Made by a program: the position numbers and the translations under genes. DNA of 64,000 nucleotides from Christiangramia aestuarii (GTDB taxonomy: Bacteria > Bacteroidota > Bacteroidia > Flavobacteriales > Flavobacteriaceae): the NCBI RefSeq assembly GCF_009735585.1, contig NZ_VJVW01000003.1, positions 248,001 through 312,000 on the forward strand, in the 5' to 3' direction. The stretch's first letter is position 1; each line of letters begins with the position of its first letter. Positions 43,423 to 51,762 of this stretch are shown in pieces. The notes below the pieces were generated by a model. The model was not told the origin of the DNA and did not search any database. It saw nothing but the letters and a program-made list of their open reading frames with translations.

Positions 43423-45716
43423 TTATCATCTTTTTTACCGAATAACCGCTTAAAGAAACCTTTCTTCTTCTTTTTTCCATTTTCGTTCTTTCTCTGGTCT
43501 TTTTTACCTCCAGAGAACAGGCGCTCAAAGAAGTTATCCCTTTCTTGCGGCGGGCATTCCATCATTTCTGCCAGGTCTGAAGATAAGGGCTGAAATCTCG
43601 CATTGGTAATACTATTGAATTCTGAATCAGCATTCATTTTTTGCATTAACCTGGCGAAGATGGGTAGGGCAGAATTAGCTCCCTGACCTATACCGGTGTT
43701 CCTGAAACCTATCCTGTGGTCATCAGATCCTACCCAGGTTACACATACCAGTTCTGGAGTGATTCCCACGAACCAGCCATCTTTATTATCCTGGGTGGTT
43801 CCGGTTTTCCCGGCGATATCATTTTGCAGACCGTATTTATATCTCAATCTGGTCGCAGTTCCTTCGTTTACGGTCGCCTGCATCATATTGATCATGATCT
43901 TGCGAGTATCTTCAGAAAAGGCCCTGGTTTTGGATACCTGAGGTTCGAATTCTGCCAGTAGGTTACCTTCAGCATCTTCGATCCTGGTGATATAAAAAGG
44001 CTTGGCATAATGACCGTTATTTACATAACTGGTATAGGCCGATGTTAATTCGCTTAGGTTCAGTGAAGCAGTTCCCAGGGCGATCGAAGGTACTTCGGGT
44101 AATTTAGACTCTATTCCCATCTTACGGGCCTGGTTGATCACGTTGCCGATACCGGTCTCCATCAATACCTTCACCGCAATGGTGTTCATAGAACGACTTA
44201 AAGCCGTCTTAAGGTTGTAGTTCATATTAGGGTCATCGCCTTCAGAAGAAGAATTGGAAGGAGTCCAGCCATCTTCATAAGTAACCTCACGTACCGAAAA
44301 ATAGGCACAGGGATCTAATCCGTTTTCCAGGGCAGCGGTATAGACTATAGGTTTAAAGGTAGAACCAACCTGCCTTTTGCTTTGGGCCACATGATCATAT
44401 TTAAAGAACCTGAAATCTACGCCACCAACCCAGGCCTGTACACCACCATTTTCCGGGTCAACCGCCAATAGGCCTGAATTAAGGAATTTAAGGTAATGGG
44501 AAATACTGTCTATGGTACTGATATTCTTGGTTTCCATGCCTTCATAACTGAAAAGCTCTGTAGGATGTTTTTGCTCCAGCCTTTTCATGATCTCAGACTC
44601 ATCCAGTCCTTCCTTCTGCAGGGACTGGTAGCGCTCAGATCTTTTTATGGCATCGTTAAGGATCTCCTTATTGCGTATCCACGGAGCATAATCCCCATAG
44701 GATTTTTCATGTTGCAACTGCAGTTCTTTCATATGTTCCAGCATCGCTTCTTCTGCCAGCTGCTGCATCTGGTAATTCAGGGTCGTATGAACTATCAGCC
44801 CGTCGCGATAAATATTATATTTCTGTCCATCTTTATTTTTCAGGGTATCCAGTACGCGGCTAACATCTTTTCTCACCTGTTCACGAAAGTAAGGAGCGAT
44901 TCCCTTGTCATGACTGTAACTTTTATAATCCAGGATGAGTGGCTCGAGTTTTGCTTCCTCGGCCTCTTCCATGCTCAGGTACCCGTTCCTGGCCATCTGC
45001 ATTAAGACCACATCCCGTCTTAAACGGCTTCTCTCCGGAAATATTCTCGGGTTGTAATAATGACTTGCCTTAAGCATACCCACCAGAACCGCCGATTCTT
45101 CCAGGCTTAATTCTGAAGTATGCTTGTTGAAGAATTTAAGCGATGCACTTTCGATCCCATAAGTATTGTCACTAAAGGGGACAGTGTTAAAATAAAGCTC
45201 GATGATCTCGTCCTTCGAATAAATATTCTCCAGGCGTTTAGCGATTACCGCTTCCTGCATCTTATTAATGACGATGCCGAACATTCCGAAATCCTTTCTT
45301 CCGTAAATATTCTTGGCAAGCTGAAGCGTAATGGTGCTCCCACCACCGGCAGACTCGTCCTGTAATAGAATAGATTTAAAGAAAACCCTTAATAAACTCC
45401 TGTTATCTATACCGTCATGTTCATAGAACCTAACGTCTTCGGTAGCGATAAGTGCTTCCTTAAGATGTTCCGGGAACTGTGAGAAATTGATGGGCTGACG
45501 GTCGAAGATGTAGAACTTCCCGATAAGGTCTCCATTGGAGGCCAGTACCTGTGTGGCTTTATTTTGTTTTAATTCTGTAAGCTCTTTTGAGCTTGGGATT
45601 TTTCCGAATAGTCCAAAATAGATACTTCCGAAAAATAAAAAGAAAAGGGCGATAAGGCTTGCCAGGATGATCAGGGCCCATTTTAATTTGGGCTGTCTTT
45701 TTATTCTTTCTAACAT
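43419..45716 (-). CDS. Penicillin-binding protein 1A (GT51 + transpeptidase)
   Basis: Bifunctional peptidoglycan synthase of about 765 residues. A cytoplasmic start and one TM (WALIILASLIALFFLFFGSI) precede the GT51 domain, where the catalytic Glu is in ALIATEDVRFYEHDGID and the STITLQLAKN, ENIYSKDEIIELYFN landmarks follow. The transpeptidase has the Ser nucleophile in GSTFKPIVYTAALE, SRSMNT, and KTGTTQDNKDGWF. A C-terminal Lys-rich tail ends KKKKKGFFKRLFG. I chose 45716 (MLERIKRQPKL) over 45746 because the longer version places unusual codons before the TM. Stop overlaps the convergent helicase. Confidence 0.95.
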   Translation of the reverse strand: MLERIKRQPKLKWALIILASLIALFFLFFGSIYFGLFGKIPSSKELTELKQNKATQVLASNGDLIGKFYIFDRQPINFSQFPEHLKEALIATEDVRFYEHDGIDNRSLLRVFFKSILLQDESAGGGSTITLQLAKNIYGRKDFGMFGIVINKMQEAVIAKRLENIYSKDEIIELYFNTVPFSDNTYGIESASLKFFNKHTSELSLEESAVLVGMLKASHYYNPRIFPERSRLRRDVVLMQMARNGYLSMEEAEEAKLEPLILDYKSYSHDKGIAPYFREQVRKDVSRVLDTLKNKDGQKYNIYRDGLIVHTTLNYQMQQLAEEAMLEHMKELQLQHEKSYGDYAPWIRNKEILNDAIKRSERYQSLQKEGLDESEIMKRLEQKHPTELFSYEGMETKNISTIDSISHYLKFLNSGLLAVDPENGGVQAWVGGVDFRFFKYDHVAQSKRQVGSTFKPIVYTAALENGLDPCAYFSVREVTYEDGWTPSNSSSEGDDPNMNYNLKTALSRSMNTIAVKVLMETGIGNVINQARKMGIESKLPEVPSIALGTASLNLSELTSAYTSYVNNGHYAKPFYITRIEDAEGNLLAEFEPQVSKTRAFSEDTRKIMINMMQATVNEGTATRLRYKYGLQNDIAGKTGTTQDNKDGWFVGITPELVCVTWVGSDDHRIGFRNTGIGQGANSALPIFARLMQKMNADSEFNSITNARFQPLSSDLAEMMECPPQERDNFFERLFSGGKKDQRKNENGKKKKKGFFKRLFGKKDDN

Positions 45717-45788
45717 TTGTTCAGGGTAGATGCTGCAAATAAACAAATGTTTGGCCGCTGGGGTTTAAATTTTAAGCTTATTTTAATG

Positions 45789-45995
45789 CTATTTTAACCA
45801 AAAATTATAGCCGGTAAACAGAGGTTTACCGGCTAGGTTAGAAAAGCTTCCATAAAATTGATTTTTAATTTCCGGAGCCAGGAATTTCCTGGTAACCGGT
45901 TTTCTATACTGTTCGTTGATCTGGAGTTCAAAAAGGTTTGTAGGTGTTAAGGTAAGATCAGGTTTTGGTTTAGACTCCAAATAGGAGAGGGGCAC
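45789..45995 (-). CDS. Doubtful 68-codon ORF (possible gene remnant)
   Basis: A GTG-initiated frame reading LSYLESKPKPDLTLT to KPLFTGYNFWLK. The same frame is open up to 46034 just after the stop of the 44-residue ORF and contains no ATG. It reads like the C-terminal end of a normal protein rather than random code (aromatic-rich end, regular spacing of charges), so it may be a decayed gene or an unannotated small protein. No RBS, promoter or conserved motif is visible. It covers most of the 45717-46034 stretch that lacks any confident gene. Confidence 0.25.
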   Translation of the reverse strand: MPLSYLESKPKPDLTLTPTNLFELQINEQYRKPVTRKFLAPEIKNQFYGSFSNLAGKPLFTGYNFWLK

Positions 45996-46034
45996 TAAAA
46001 CATTCTTGATCGATGAATTCCTGATCCAGGGCTA

Positions 46035-46169
46035 TTAAGCATAGCATCTGGTTTCCTGCCAGTTAAAATATGCTCTTGAGGTCTTCAGGTTCAGGAACGG
46101 CCTGCGATGACTCAGGCCGCCTTCTTTATTTTTTTCAAAATCCTGGATGATGCTATCCAAAGTTCTCAT
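46035..46169 (-). CDS. 44-aa ORF related to the tandem microproteins
   Basis: Begins MRTLDS, like the MRTLxS start of the neighbouring repeats, and has a near-identical AT-rich leader (ATTCATCAATT directly before ATG). After residue 6 it diverges: HRRPFLNLK in the middle and QETRCYA at the end. It contains the hairpin CGGCCTG/CAGGCCG (46099-46120). It may be a diverged or recombined fourth member. Conservation of its start and leader, but not the body, gives moderate support. Confidence 0.45.
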   Translation of the reverse strand: MRTLDSIIQDFEKNKEGGLSHRRPFLNLKTSRAYFNWQETRCYA

Positions 46170-46220
46170 AATTGATGAATTTAATTTGATTGATGATTGA
46201 TTGATGAATGTTACGAATAC

Positions 46221-46322
46221 CTAGGAGAACCTTCTTCGGCTGATGATGCTGAAGCTGCTAACGTTGGCTTCGGTATTCATAAATGATTTTCTGTTCTTGG
46301 TGTTGTTTACTAAAGTTCTCAT
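46221..46322 (-). CDS. Tandem microprotein 3 (33 aa)
   Basis: ATG at 46322, TAG at 46221. Residues 7-20 NTKNRKSFMNTEAN, 22-25 SSFS and 28-32 SRRRF are identical to those of the two upstream copies; 26 of 33 positions match in all three. It is highly basic (about +6) with one Glu and no Cys or long hydrophobic stretch. Compared with copy 1, seven codon differences are synonymous (including TCT versus AGC for Ser23) and four change an amino acid. It is followed by the leader of the 44-aa ORF. No known family. Confidence 0.72.
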   Translation of the reverse strand: MRTLVNNTKNRKSFMNTEANVSSFSIISRRRFS

Positions 46323-46368
46323 AATTGATGAATTTTGATGATTAATGATTGATGATGATTTTTAAATG

Positions 46369-46470
46369 TTAGGCAAATCTTCTTCGGCTGCTTAGGCTGA
46401 AGGAACTGGCATTTGCCTCAGTGTTCATAAAAGATTTCCTGTTTTTGGTGTTGCTGCTTAAAGTTCTCAT
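46369..46470 (-). CDS. Tandem microprotein 2 (33 aa)
   Basis: ATG at 46470, TAA at 46369. Same layout as copies 1 and 3. Relative to copy 3 there are 12 synonymous and 6 amino-acid-changing codon differences; relative to copy 1, 9 and 5. Variable sites are 2, 5, 6, 21, 26, 27 and 33; the middle residues Leu26-Ser27 replace Ile-Ile. The leader has the same ATCATCAATCATT-type repeats as its neighbours. Function is unknown; the pattern is of a selected small protein, not of non-coding sequence. Confidence 0.72.
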   Translation of the reverse strand: MRTLSSNTKNRKSFMNTEANASSFSLSSRRRFA

Positions 46471-46509
46471 GATTAATAAATTTTAATGATTGATGATGTT
46501 TTTGACTTA

Positions 46510-46611
46510 CTAGGCGAATCTTCTTCGGCTGATGATGCTGAAAGAACTGCTGTTCGCCTCTGTATTCATAAATGATTTTCTGTTCTTGGTGTTGCTAACT
46601 AAAGTTGTCAT
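46510..46611 (-). CDS. Tandem microprotein 1 (33 aa)
   Basis: ATG at 46611, TAG at 46510; first in the direction of transcription. It starts MTTL rather than MRTL but shares the NTKNRKSFMNTEAN core and the SRRRFA end. An in-frame Met at 15 exists in every copy. No signal peptide or TM is predicted. No clear TAnnTTTG box was found between 46612 and 46740, so the promoter is unknown. The copies are spaced 141, 148 and 153 bases apart (start to start). Confidence 0.72.
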   Translation of the reverse strand: MTTLVSNTKNRKSFMNTEANSSSFSIISRRRFA

Positions 46612-46783
46612 AATTTGATGTTTTTGATGATTGTTTCTATTTAAAAGACGAGCTTAAATAGAATCCGTTACAGTACTATGTAATAAAAGGTACCTATTTA
46701 ACATGATTTTAACTTTTAGCTAATCGATTGGGAGGCAGTAAACTGGAGTAGAGGCAGGCGGTTTCAAAGTATTGTTAATCTTT

Positions 46784-46813
46784 TTGTGCGGCATCCTCAT
46801 TAGTGTAATTTAG
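46784..46813 (+). promoter_or_regulatory. Promoter of the beta-propeller gene
   Basis: TTG at 46784-46786, 19-base spacer, TAATTTAG at 46806-46813 (one mismatch to TAnnTTTG). The leader to the ATG at 46832 would be about 12 bases. Confidence 0.5.
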
Positions 46814-46831
46814 ATTTTAAAGCTTTAGCAT

Positions 46832-47698
46832 ATGACCAAATGGGCAGTAGGAATCGTAATTTTCATTTTAGTGATCGCCGGAGTCATTTACGGGATCTAT
46901 CAGAAAAACGATTATGACTTCAATGATACTACCGTAGAATACACCATCCTGCAGACCTGGGAAATGCCGGAGGAACTCAGGGAGATCTCTGGTATCTACT
47001 GGTTAGGGGACGAGCGAATTGCCTGTATACAGGATGAGGATGGTTATATTTTCATTTATGACCTCAAAACTTCTAGGATCGTGGATAAATACAAATTTGC
47101 CGGTTCCGGGGATTATGAGGCAATCACTTCACTTAACGACGAATTCTGGGTTGTAGAAAGTAACGGTACTCTCTTTAATATTAAAGACCTGAAAGGCATT
47201 GAAGAGGATGCTGTGGAAATAAAACTGGATTTTGAATACAGGAACAATATAGAAGGGCTCGCTGCCAGCAAGCAAGGTAACCTCTGGCTAATAGTGAAAG
47301 AGCGCAATTTAGATAACAGAGGCGACTACCGGGGAATCTACGCCTTCGATCCTGAAACCCGTAACCTTGATAAAACACCTGTGCTTAAGATCAATTTTAA
47401 TGATCCCGCCTTTGACAGGCTTCGCACCAATAACCCCAGACAGCTTATCAGGCCTTCAGATATGAGTTTTCATCCTGAAACAAACGAGCTTTATGTATTG
47501 GATGCTGAATTTCAGAAATTATTGATCCTGAAACCATCTGGTAAGATCAAGGAATTGCATTTACTGGATCCTGAAAAATTCACCCAGCCAGAAGGAATCT
47601 GTTTCAGTCCGTCTGGCAGGATGTTTATTTCCAACGAGGCCTTAGGTGGCCCCGCGAATATCATTGAACTTAAGTTCGATAAGAATCAGGATTTCTGA
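46832..47698 (+). CDS. SdiA-regulated-like beta-propeller protein
   Basis: A 288-residue protein with an N-terminal membrane anchor or uncleaved signal (WAVGIVIFILVIAGVIYGIY) and a repeated WSGIYW/SFHPETNELYVLDAE-type six-bladed propeller, ending EGICFSPSGRMFISNEALGG. This is the SdiA-regulated/YjiK-like pattern with calcium-site acidic residues at blade tops. Likely periplasmic; ligand unknown. It is convergent with the M19 dipeptidase (13-base overlap). Confidence 0.82.
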   Translation: MTKWAVGIVIFILVIAGVIYGIYQKNDYDFNDTTVEYTILQTWEMPEELREISGIYWLGDERIACIQDEDGYIFIYDLKTSRIVDKYKFAGSGDYEAITSLNDEFWVVESNGTLFNIKDLKGIEEDAVEIKLDFEYRNNIEGLAASKQGNLWLIVKERNLDNRGDYRGIYAFDPETRNLDKTPVLKINFNDPAFDRLRTNNPRQLIRPSDMSFHPETNELYVLDAEFQKLLILKPSGKIKELHLLDPEKFTQPEGICFSPSGRMFISNEALGGPANIIELKFDKNQDF

Positions 47699-48972
47699 AT
47701 TTCGCTGGCTACGGCCTGCACTTCATCTAAAACCCGTAGTAAATTTTCACCCCAGAGCTTTTTGATCTCTTCTTCGGTATATCCTCTTTTTACCAGTTCG
47801 ATGGTCACATTAAGGCTTTCTGAAGCATCCTGCCATCCATCAATTCCGCCACCTCCATCAAAATCTGAACTAATCCCTACGTGGTCTATCCCGATCTTTT
47901 CTACCAGGTAATCTACATGATCTACAAAATCTGAAACATTCACCGGTACCACCTTCTTCTTCAATTCTTCGATCTCAGGTTTGGCCTCCAGCTTAAGCTT
48001 ATTCAATTTTTTATAATAAATATCCTGTTCTGGCTGACTTAGCTTTTTAATGCTGTCTCTTTCCAGGATACTAAAGTCCATTTCCCTGGCTTTTGTCTCG
48101 TAAAGTTCTTCTGACGCGGCCCCGAAAGCTTCGTGTTTTTCAGTGTTCAGGTAGCTGGAAAAAGCAACCGTCTGTACCACCCCGCCATGTTTTTTGAACA
48201 AGGCCAGCAATTCATCATCAAGATTCCTGCTGTGATTACACAAGGCCCGGGCAGAGGAGTGGGAAGCGATCAATGGTGCTTTAGACAACTCGAACATCTG
48301 CTTGATGGCCTCTTTGCTGGGATGGGAAACATCTATCATTATTCCATATTTATTCATTTCTATGATCGCTTCTTTCCCAAGTTTGCTAAGCCCATTATAA
48401 AGCCATACATCATTTTCTTCCCCGGTATTAGAATCGCAGAACTGGCTGTGACCGTTATGTGATAAGGACATATATCTGGCTCCACGCTCATAGAATTCTT
48501 TAATCCTACCCAGATCTGTACCCACTGGATAGGCATTTTCTACCCCAATCATCGCAACTTTCTTTCCCTGGGCTACAAGTTCCCTAACTTCTGCGGAATT
48601 TGTGGCCAGCCCGATCTTTTTTGGAGCAAGTTCGCTGGTCAGTCTATGAATGGCTTCAAATTTATTGATGGCATTTTCGTAGGCGACGCGATACCCTTCC
48701 TCGTTGAGTTTCTTTTGATCTGTGTAAACGATGAGCCAGGTTACATCAATACCACCTTTTTCCATTTTTGGGATATTCACCTGGGTGTCCAGGTTCATGG
48801 AATAATTTTTTTCCGCGCTAAAATTGTTTACATTAATATCGTTATGAGTATCTATGGTGATCGCGTTCTCATGGATCTTCTCTGCTTTTACTCTGATTTC
48901 CTGATTGTTGGTTTGGGCATTCAAACCTATAAGTCCAGAAAAGAGAAGTATCCCCGCTAATTTTGATCGCAT
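47686..48972 (-). CDS. Membrane dipeptidase, M19 family
   Basis: Zinc dipeptidase of 428 residues with a signal peptide (KLAGILLFSGLIGLNAQ). Metal ligands are seen in TIDTHNDINVNN (His-x-Asp), and in LIASHSSARALCNH with the second His pair, and SSDFDGGGGIDGW near the end. It cleaves dipeptides, including those with D-residues, in the periplasm. Homologues range from renal dipeptidase to acylaminoacyl hydrolases. Its promoter region faces the RimK operon, so it is divergent from it (116 bases between). Confidence 0.93.
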   Translation of the reverse strand: MRSKLAGILLFSGLIGLNAQTNNQEIRVKAEKIHENAITIDTHNDINVNNFSAEKNYSMNLDTQVNIPKMEKGGIDVTWLIVYTDQKKLNEEGYRVAYENAINKFEAIHRLTSELAPKKIGLATNSAEVRELVAQGKKVAMIGVENAYPVGTDLGRIKEFYERGARYMSLSHNGHSQFCDSNTGEENDVWLYNGLSKLGKEAIIEMNKYGIMIDVSHPSKEAIKQMFELSKAPLIASHSSARALCNHSRNLDDELLALFKKHGGVVQTVAFSSYLNTEKHEAFGAASEELYETKAREMDFSILERDSIKKLSQPEQDIYYKKLNKLKLEAKPEIEELKKKVVPVNVSDFVDHVDYLVEKIGIDHVGISSDFDGGGGIDGWQDASESLNVTIELVKRGYTEEEIKKLWGENLLRVLDEVQAVASEIQKS

Positions 48973-49059
48973 TTTGATGTTGTTTTTGAGTTAAAAATGG
49001 AATGTAAGAATAAATATTAAGCTGGGCTTAAAATCTAAAATTCGGATTGGTTTTTAATC

Positions 49060-49067
49060 TACATTTG
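49060..49067 (+). promoter_or_regulatory. -7 box of the ATP-grasp operon
   Basis: TACATTTG, full TAnnTTTG match; transcription would begin about 49074, a leader of about 14 bases before the ATG at 49088. Confidence 0.55.
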
Positions 49068-49087
49068 ACTAAATTTTTTATTGTTTA

Positions 49088-50542
49088 ATGAATAAATATA
49101 TTGTTGTAAATCAGCCTGAGACTTGGACGATATCATCAGAGCACGTAAAGATCATTTCGTCTAAGGATTATCTTACCAATCCTGAATACTCCAAATTGGG
49201 AAAGGCCAGGATTTTCAATCTTTGTAAAGATTATTCCTATCAGTCTAAAGGATATTATGTTTCCCTGCTGGCGGAAGCCCGTGGTCACCTGGCAATTCCA
49301 ACGGTAAAGAACATCGTGGACCTGGGAGAGCCGAAACTTGTCAAGATCGTTTCAGAAGATTTCGACGATCTTCTTCAGCAGTCCCTTAAAAATATCAAGT
49401 CACAGGAGTTTACTTTGAGCATATATTTTGGCCAGAACGTGGCCGCGAAGTATCGTGAACTGAGCGCGATGTTCTTCAGGCATTTCCAGATCCCCTTTTT
49501 AAGGGTTAGATTCAATTTTACTACAAAGTGGAATATAAAAAGTATCAAGGCCATTTCTGAAGCCGAGATCCCGGCAGAACACAAAGAGAGCATGTTGCTT
49601 TTTGCTGAGCAGTATTTCGCTAAAAAGCGTTATGATACGCCCAGGAATACCAGTTTTGAATATGACCTGGCGATCCTTGTTCAGCCTGAAGATATTGCCC
49701 CGCCCAGTAATGCCAAAGCTTTGAAGAAATTTATCGAGGTAGCGGAGAAAATGGGTTTTTATACCGAAATCATTGGGCCCAAAGAACTTTCCAGGCTTCC
49801 AGCTTTCGATGCCCTTTTCATCAGGCAAAGTACAGAGGTGAACAATGAAGCCTATGCCTTTGCCCGTAAAGCCCAGCAGGAAGATATCGCGATCGTGGAT
49901 TATCCAGATGCAATACTTAAATGCTGTAACAAGGTTTTTATGGCTGAAGCGTTGGAAAATGCCGGTATTCCTACACCAAAGACCATCATAGTGCATAAGG
50001 ACAATAAGAATTCTGTCCTGGAGAAGACCGGCTTACCGGTGGTCCTGAAATCCCCTGATTCCACTTTTTCTTTCGGCGTTAAAAAAGCTGAGACCGAGGA
50101 AGAATATTTTGAGGTGGTGAATGCCATGCTCAAGAAATCAGACCTGGTGATCGCCCAGGAATTCTCTCCTTCAGATTACGACTGGCGCATAGGCATACTG
50201 GACGGAAGACCTTTCTATGCCTGCCGCTATTATATGGCCAAGGGACACTGGCAGATCTACAACTGGAGTGCAGATAAAAAAGACGACCAGGACGGGAATG
50301 CCGATTGCCTGCCAATTGAAAAAGTACCCGAAAAGATCCTGAAAAATGCCATTAAAGCCGCCAAACTAATGGGGAAGGGGCTTTATGGCATAGATATAAA
50401 AGAAGTAAATAAGAAGGCGCTGGTCATCGAGATCAACGACAATCCTAATATAGACGCCGGCGTGGAAGATGAGTTCTATGGCGAGCAGGTTTATATAGAT
50501 ATCATCAGCGCTTTAAAGAACCGACTAGAAAACAAAATATAA
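49088..50542 (+). CDS. RimK-type ATP-grasp ligase with RLAN domain
   Basis: A 484-residue amidoligase. Residues 1 to about 160 form the RimK-like N-terminal (RLAN) domain. The ATP-grasp domain from about 210 has the ATP-binding ANAGIPTPKTIIVH-like ALENAGIPTPKTIIVH, LPVVLKSPDSTFSFGVKKA (a P-loop-like glycine segment) and the Mg site KALVIEINDNPNIDAGVED. Enzymes of this class form amide bonds between an acidic amino acid or peptide and an amine using ATP. It is first in an operon: the stop overlaps the ATG of the GCS2 gene by 1 base. Substrate is not known. Confidence 0.9.
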   Translation: MNKYIVVNQPETWTISSEHVKIISSKDYLTNPEYSKLGKARIFNLCKDYSYQSKGYYVSLLAEARGHLAIPTVKNIVDLGEPKLVKIVSEDFDDLLQQSLKNIKSQEFTLSIYFGQNVAAKYRELSAMFFRHFQIPFLRVRFNFTTKWNIKSIKAISEAEIPAEHKESMLLFAEQYFAKKRYDTPRNTSFEYDLAILVQPEDIAPPSNAKALKKFIEVAEKMGFYTEIIGPKELSRLPAFDALFIRQSTEVNNEAYAFARKAQQEDIAIVDYPDAILKCCNKVFMAEALENAGIPTPKTIIVHKDNKNSVLEKTGLPVVLKSPDSTFSFGVKKAETEEEYFEVVNAMLKKSDLVIAQEFSPSDYDWRIGILDGRPFYACRYYMAKGHWQIYNWSADKKDDQDGNADCLPIEKVPEKILKNAIKAAKLMGKGLYGIDIKEVNKKALVIEINDNPNIDAGVEDEFYGEQVYIDIISALKNRLENKI

Positions 50543-51762
50543 TGGCCTACCACCTTTTTGAAGTTTATGGGATCGAGCTGGAGTATATGCTGGTTAAAAT
50601 TCCAGAACTTAAGATAAACCCAATCGTAGATAAATTGCTTACCAAAAAAAATGGTTCTTTAACTTCAGACGTTGAGAACGGAAAAATTGAATGGAGCAAT
50701 GAGTTGGTGTCTCATGTCGTGGAAATGAAAACCAATGGGCCTACTGCCGACCTGGAAGGGCTGGACAGGTTATTTTCAGAAAATGTAAGGGAGATCAATG
50801 GATTGCTTGATGAATTTGGCACCCGTTTGTTGCCTACCGCAGCCCATCCCATGATGGATCCTCATACTGAAACTAAATTGTGGCAACATCATTACAGCAA
50901 GATCTACGCTCTTTATAACCGAATTTTCGATTGCAAGGGACATGGCTGGAGCAATGTGCAAAGCATGCATATTAACCTGCCATTTTTTGATGATGCCGAA
51001 TTTGAGAAGCTTCATGCGGCAATAAGGTTACTTTTGCCTATCATTCCCGGTCTCGCGGCAAGTTCGCCCGTGCTCGATGGAGATTTCACCGGATATAAGG
51101 ATGCCCGTATGCATTACTATAAGACCAACCAGAAAGAGATCCCGCATATGACCGGTAAGGTGATCCCCGAACAGGTCTTTAATAAAGCAGATTACAATAA
51201 GGTGATTTTCGAGCCTATTACTGAAGCCATAAAACCTTTCGATACCGAAAAGATCCTGGACCATCATTTTTTGAATTCAAGGGGTGCCATTTCCAGGTTT
51301 GACCGAAATGCCATTGAAATAAGGGTGATAGACATTCAGGAAAATCCTTCGGCAGATGTGGCCATAGCAGCTTTGATCATTGAGGTTTTAAAATTATTGG
51401 TAAGGGAGGAGCTTATCTCCCTGGAAGACCAGAAATCATGGCATGAAGACGAGCTGTTCAGGATCTTTGATGAAGTGATAGTCAATGCTGAAAATACGCT
51501 TATCACAGATAAAAGATTCCTTGCAGTCTTTGACTTGCATAAGGAGGCAGATGTTAAAAGTATCTGGAAGAAACTTTATGAAAAGGTGGGAGAGCAGCTT
51601 AGTGAAAATCATCAGAAGCATATTGAATTCATCCTGCAAAATGGCAGCCTGGCGACCAGGATCCTGAAGGCTTTGCGAAATGATTTTTCCCAGGCTCATA
51701 TTATCAGGGTATATTCCAGGCTGGCAGAATGCCTGCAGGAGAACAGAATGTTCCGGCCATGA
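50542..51762 (+). CDS. GCS2-type glutamate-cysteine ligase family protein
   Basis: A 406-residue carboxylate-amine ligase of the glutamine-synthetase-like fold. The N-terminus GIELEYMLV is the diagnostic start (metal-binding Glu), and SMHINLPFF, RFDRNAIEIRVIDIQENPSADV follow. Members join glutamate to cysteine or another amine through the gamma-carboxyl. This copy is not of the GshA/GshAB type that precedes glutathione synthetase; the partner is instead a RimK ligase. It shares overlapping codons with both neighbours (50542, and 51759-51762), so it is tightly coupled. Confidence 0.88.
   Translation: MAYHLFEVYGIELEYMLVKIPELKINPIVDKLLTKKNGSLTSDVENGKIEWSNELVSHVVEMKTNGPTADLEGLDRLFSENVREINGLLDEFGTRLLPTAAHPMMDPHTETKLWQHHYSKIYALYNRIFDCKGHGWSNVQSMHINLPFFDDAEFEKLHAAIRLLLPIIPGLAASSPVLDGDFTGYKDARMHYYKTNQKEIPHMTGKVIPEQVFNKADYNKVIFEPITEAIKPFDTEKILDHHFLNSRGAISRFDRNAIEIRVIDIQENPSADVAIAALIIEVLKLLVREELISLEDQKSWHEDELFRIFDEVIVNAENTLITDKRFLAVFDLHKEADVKSIWKKLYEKVGEQLSENHQKHIEFILQNGSLATRILKALRNDFSQAHIIRVYSRLAECLQENRMFRP

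Larger units (their letters stand above)
46170..46640 (-). repeat. Tandem array of ~145-bp units (leader plus 33-codon ORF)
   Basis: Three head-to-tail units plus a fourth leader. Each unit has an A/T-rich leader of about 40-50 bases built of ATCA/CATCAAT repeats ending next to ATG, then the 102-base ORF. The ORF parts are more conserved in amino acid than in codon, while the leaders keep the repeated motif. This points to gene duplication with selection for the peptide, rather than a simple satellite. Confidence 0.8.

Noticed and set aside
19794-45785. Identical 15-mer TTTTAAGCTTATTTT before satD and before PBP1A
   Set aside because: The 15-mer is A/T-rich; given the base composition, one such pair is expected by chance in 64 kb. 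I keep only the local satD palindrome as a finding.
46170-46640. Interpreting the array as a CRISPR or simple satellite
   Set aside because: The repeats contain full ORFs with synonymous-biased changes, spacer-like unique segments of uniform length are absent, and there are no cas genes.
49088-50542. Treating the ATP-grasp gene as a graspetide (RiPP) synthetase acting on the microproteins 46221-46611
   Set aside because: The enzyme is RimK/RLAN type, not the graspetide class; it lies 2.5 kb away with two other genes between, and the microproteins lack the acidic core residues that such enzymes link.
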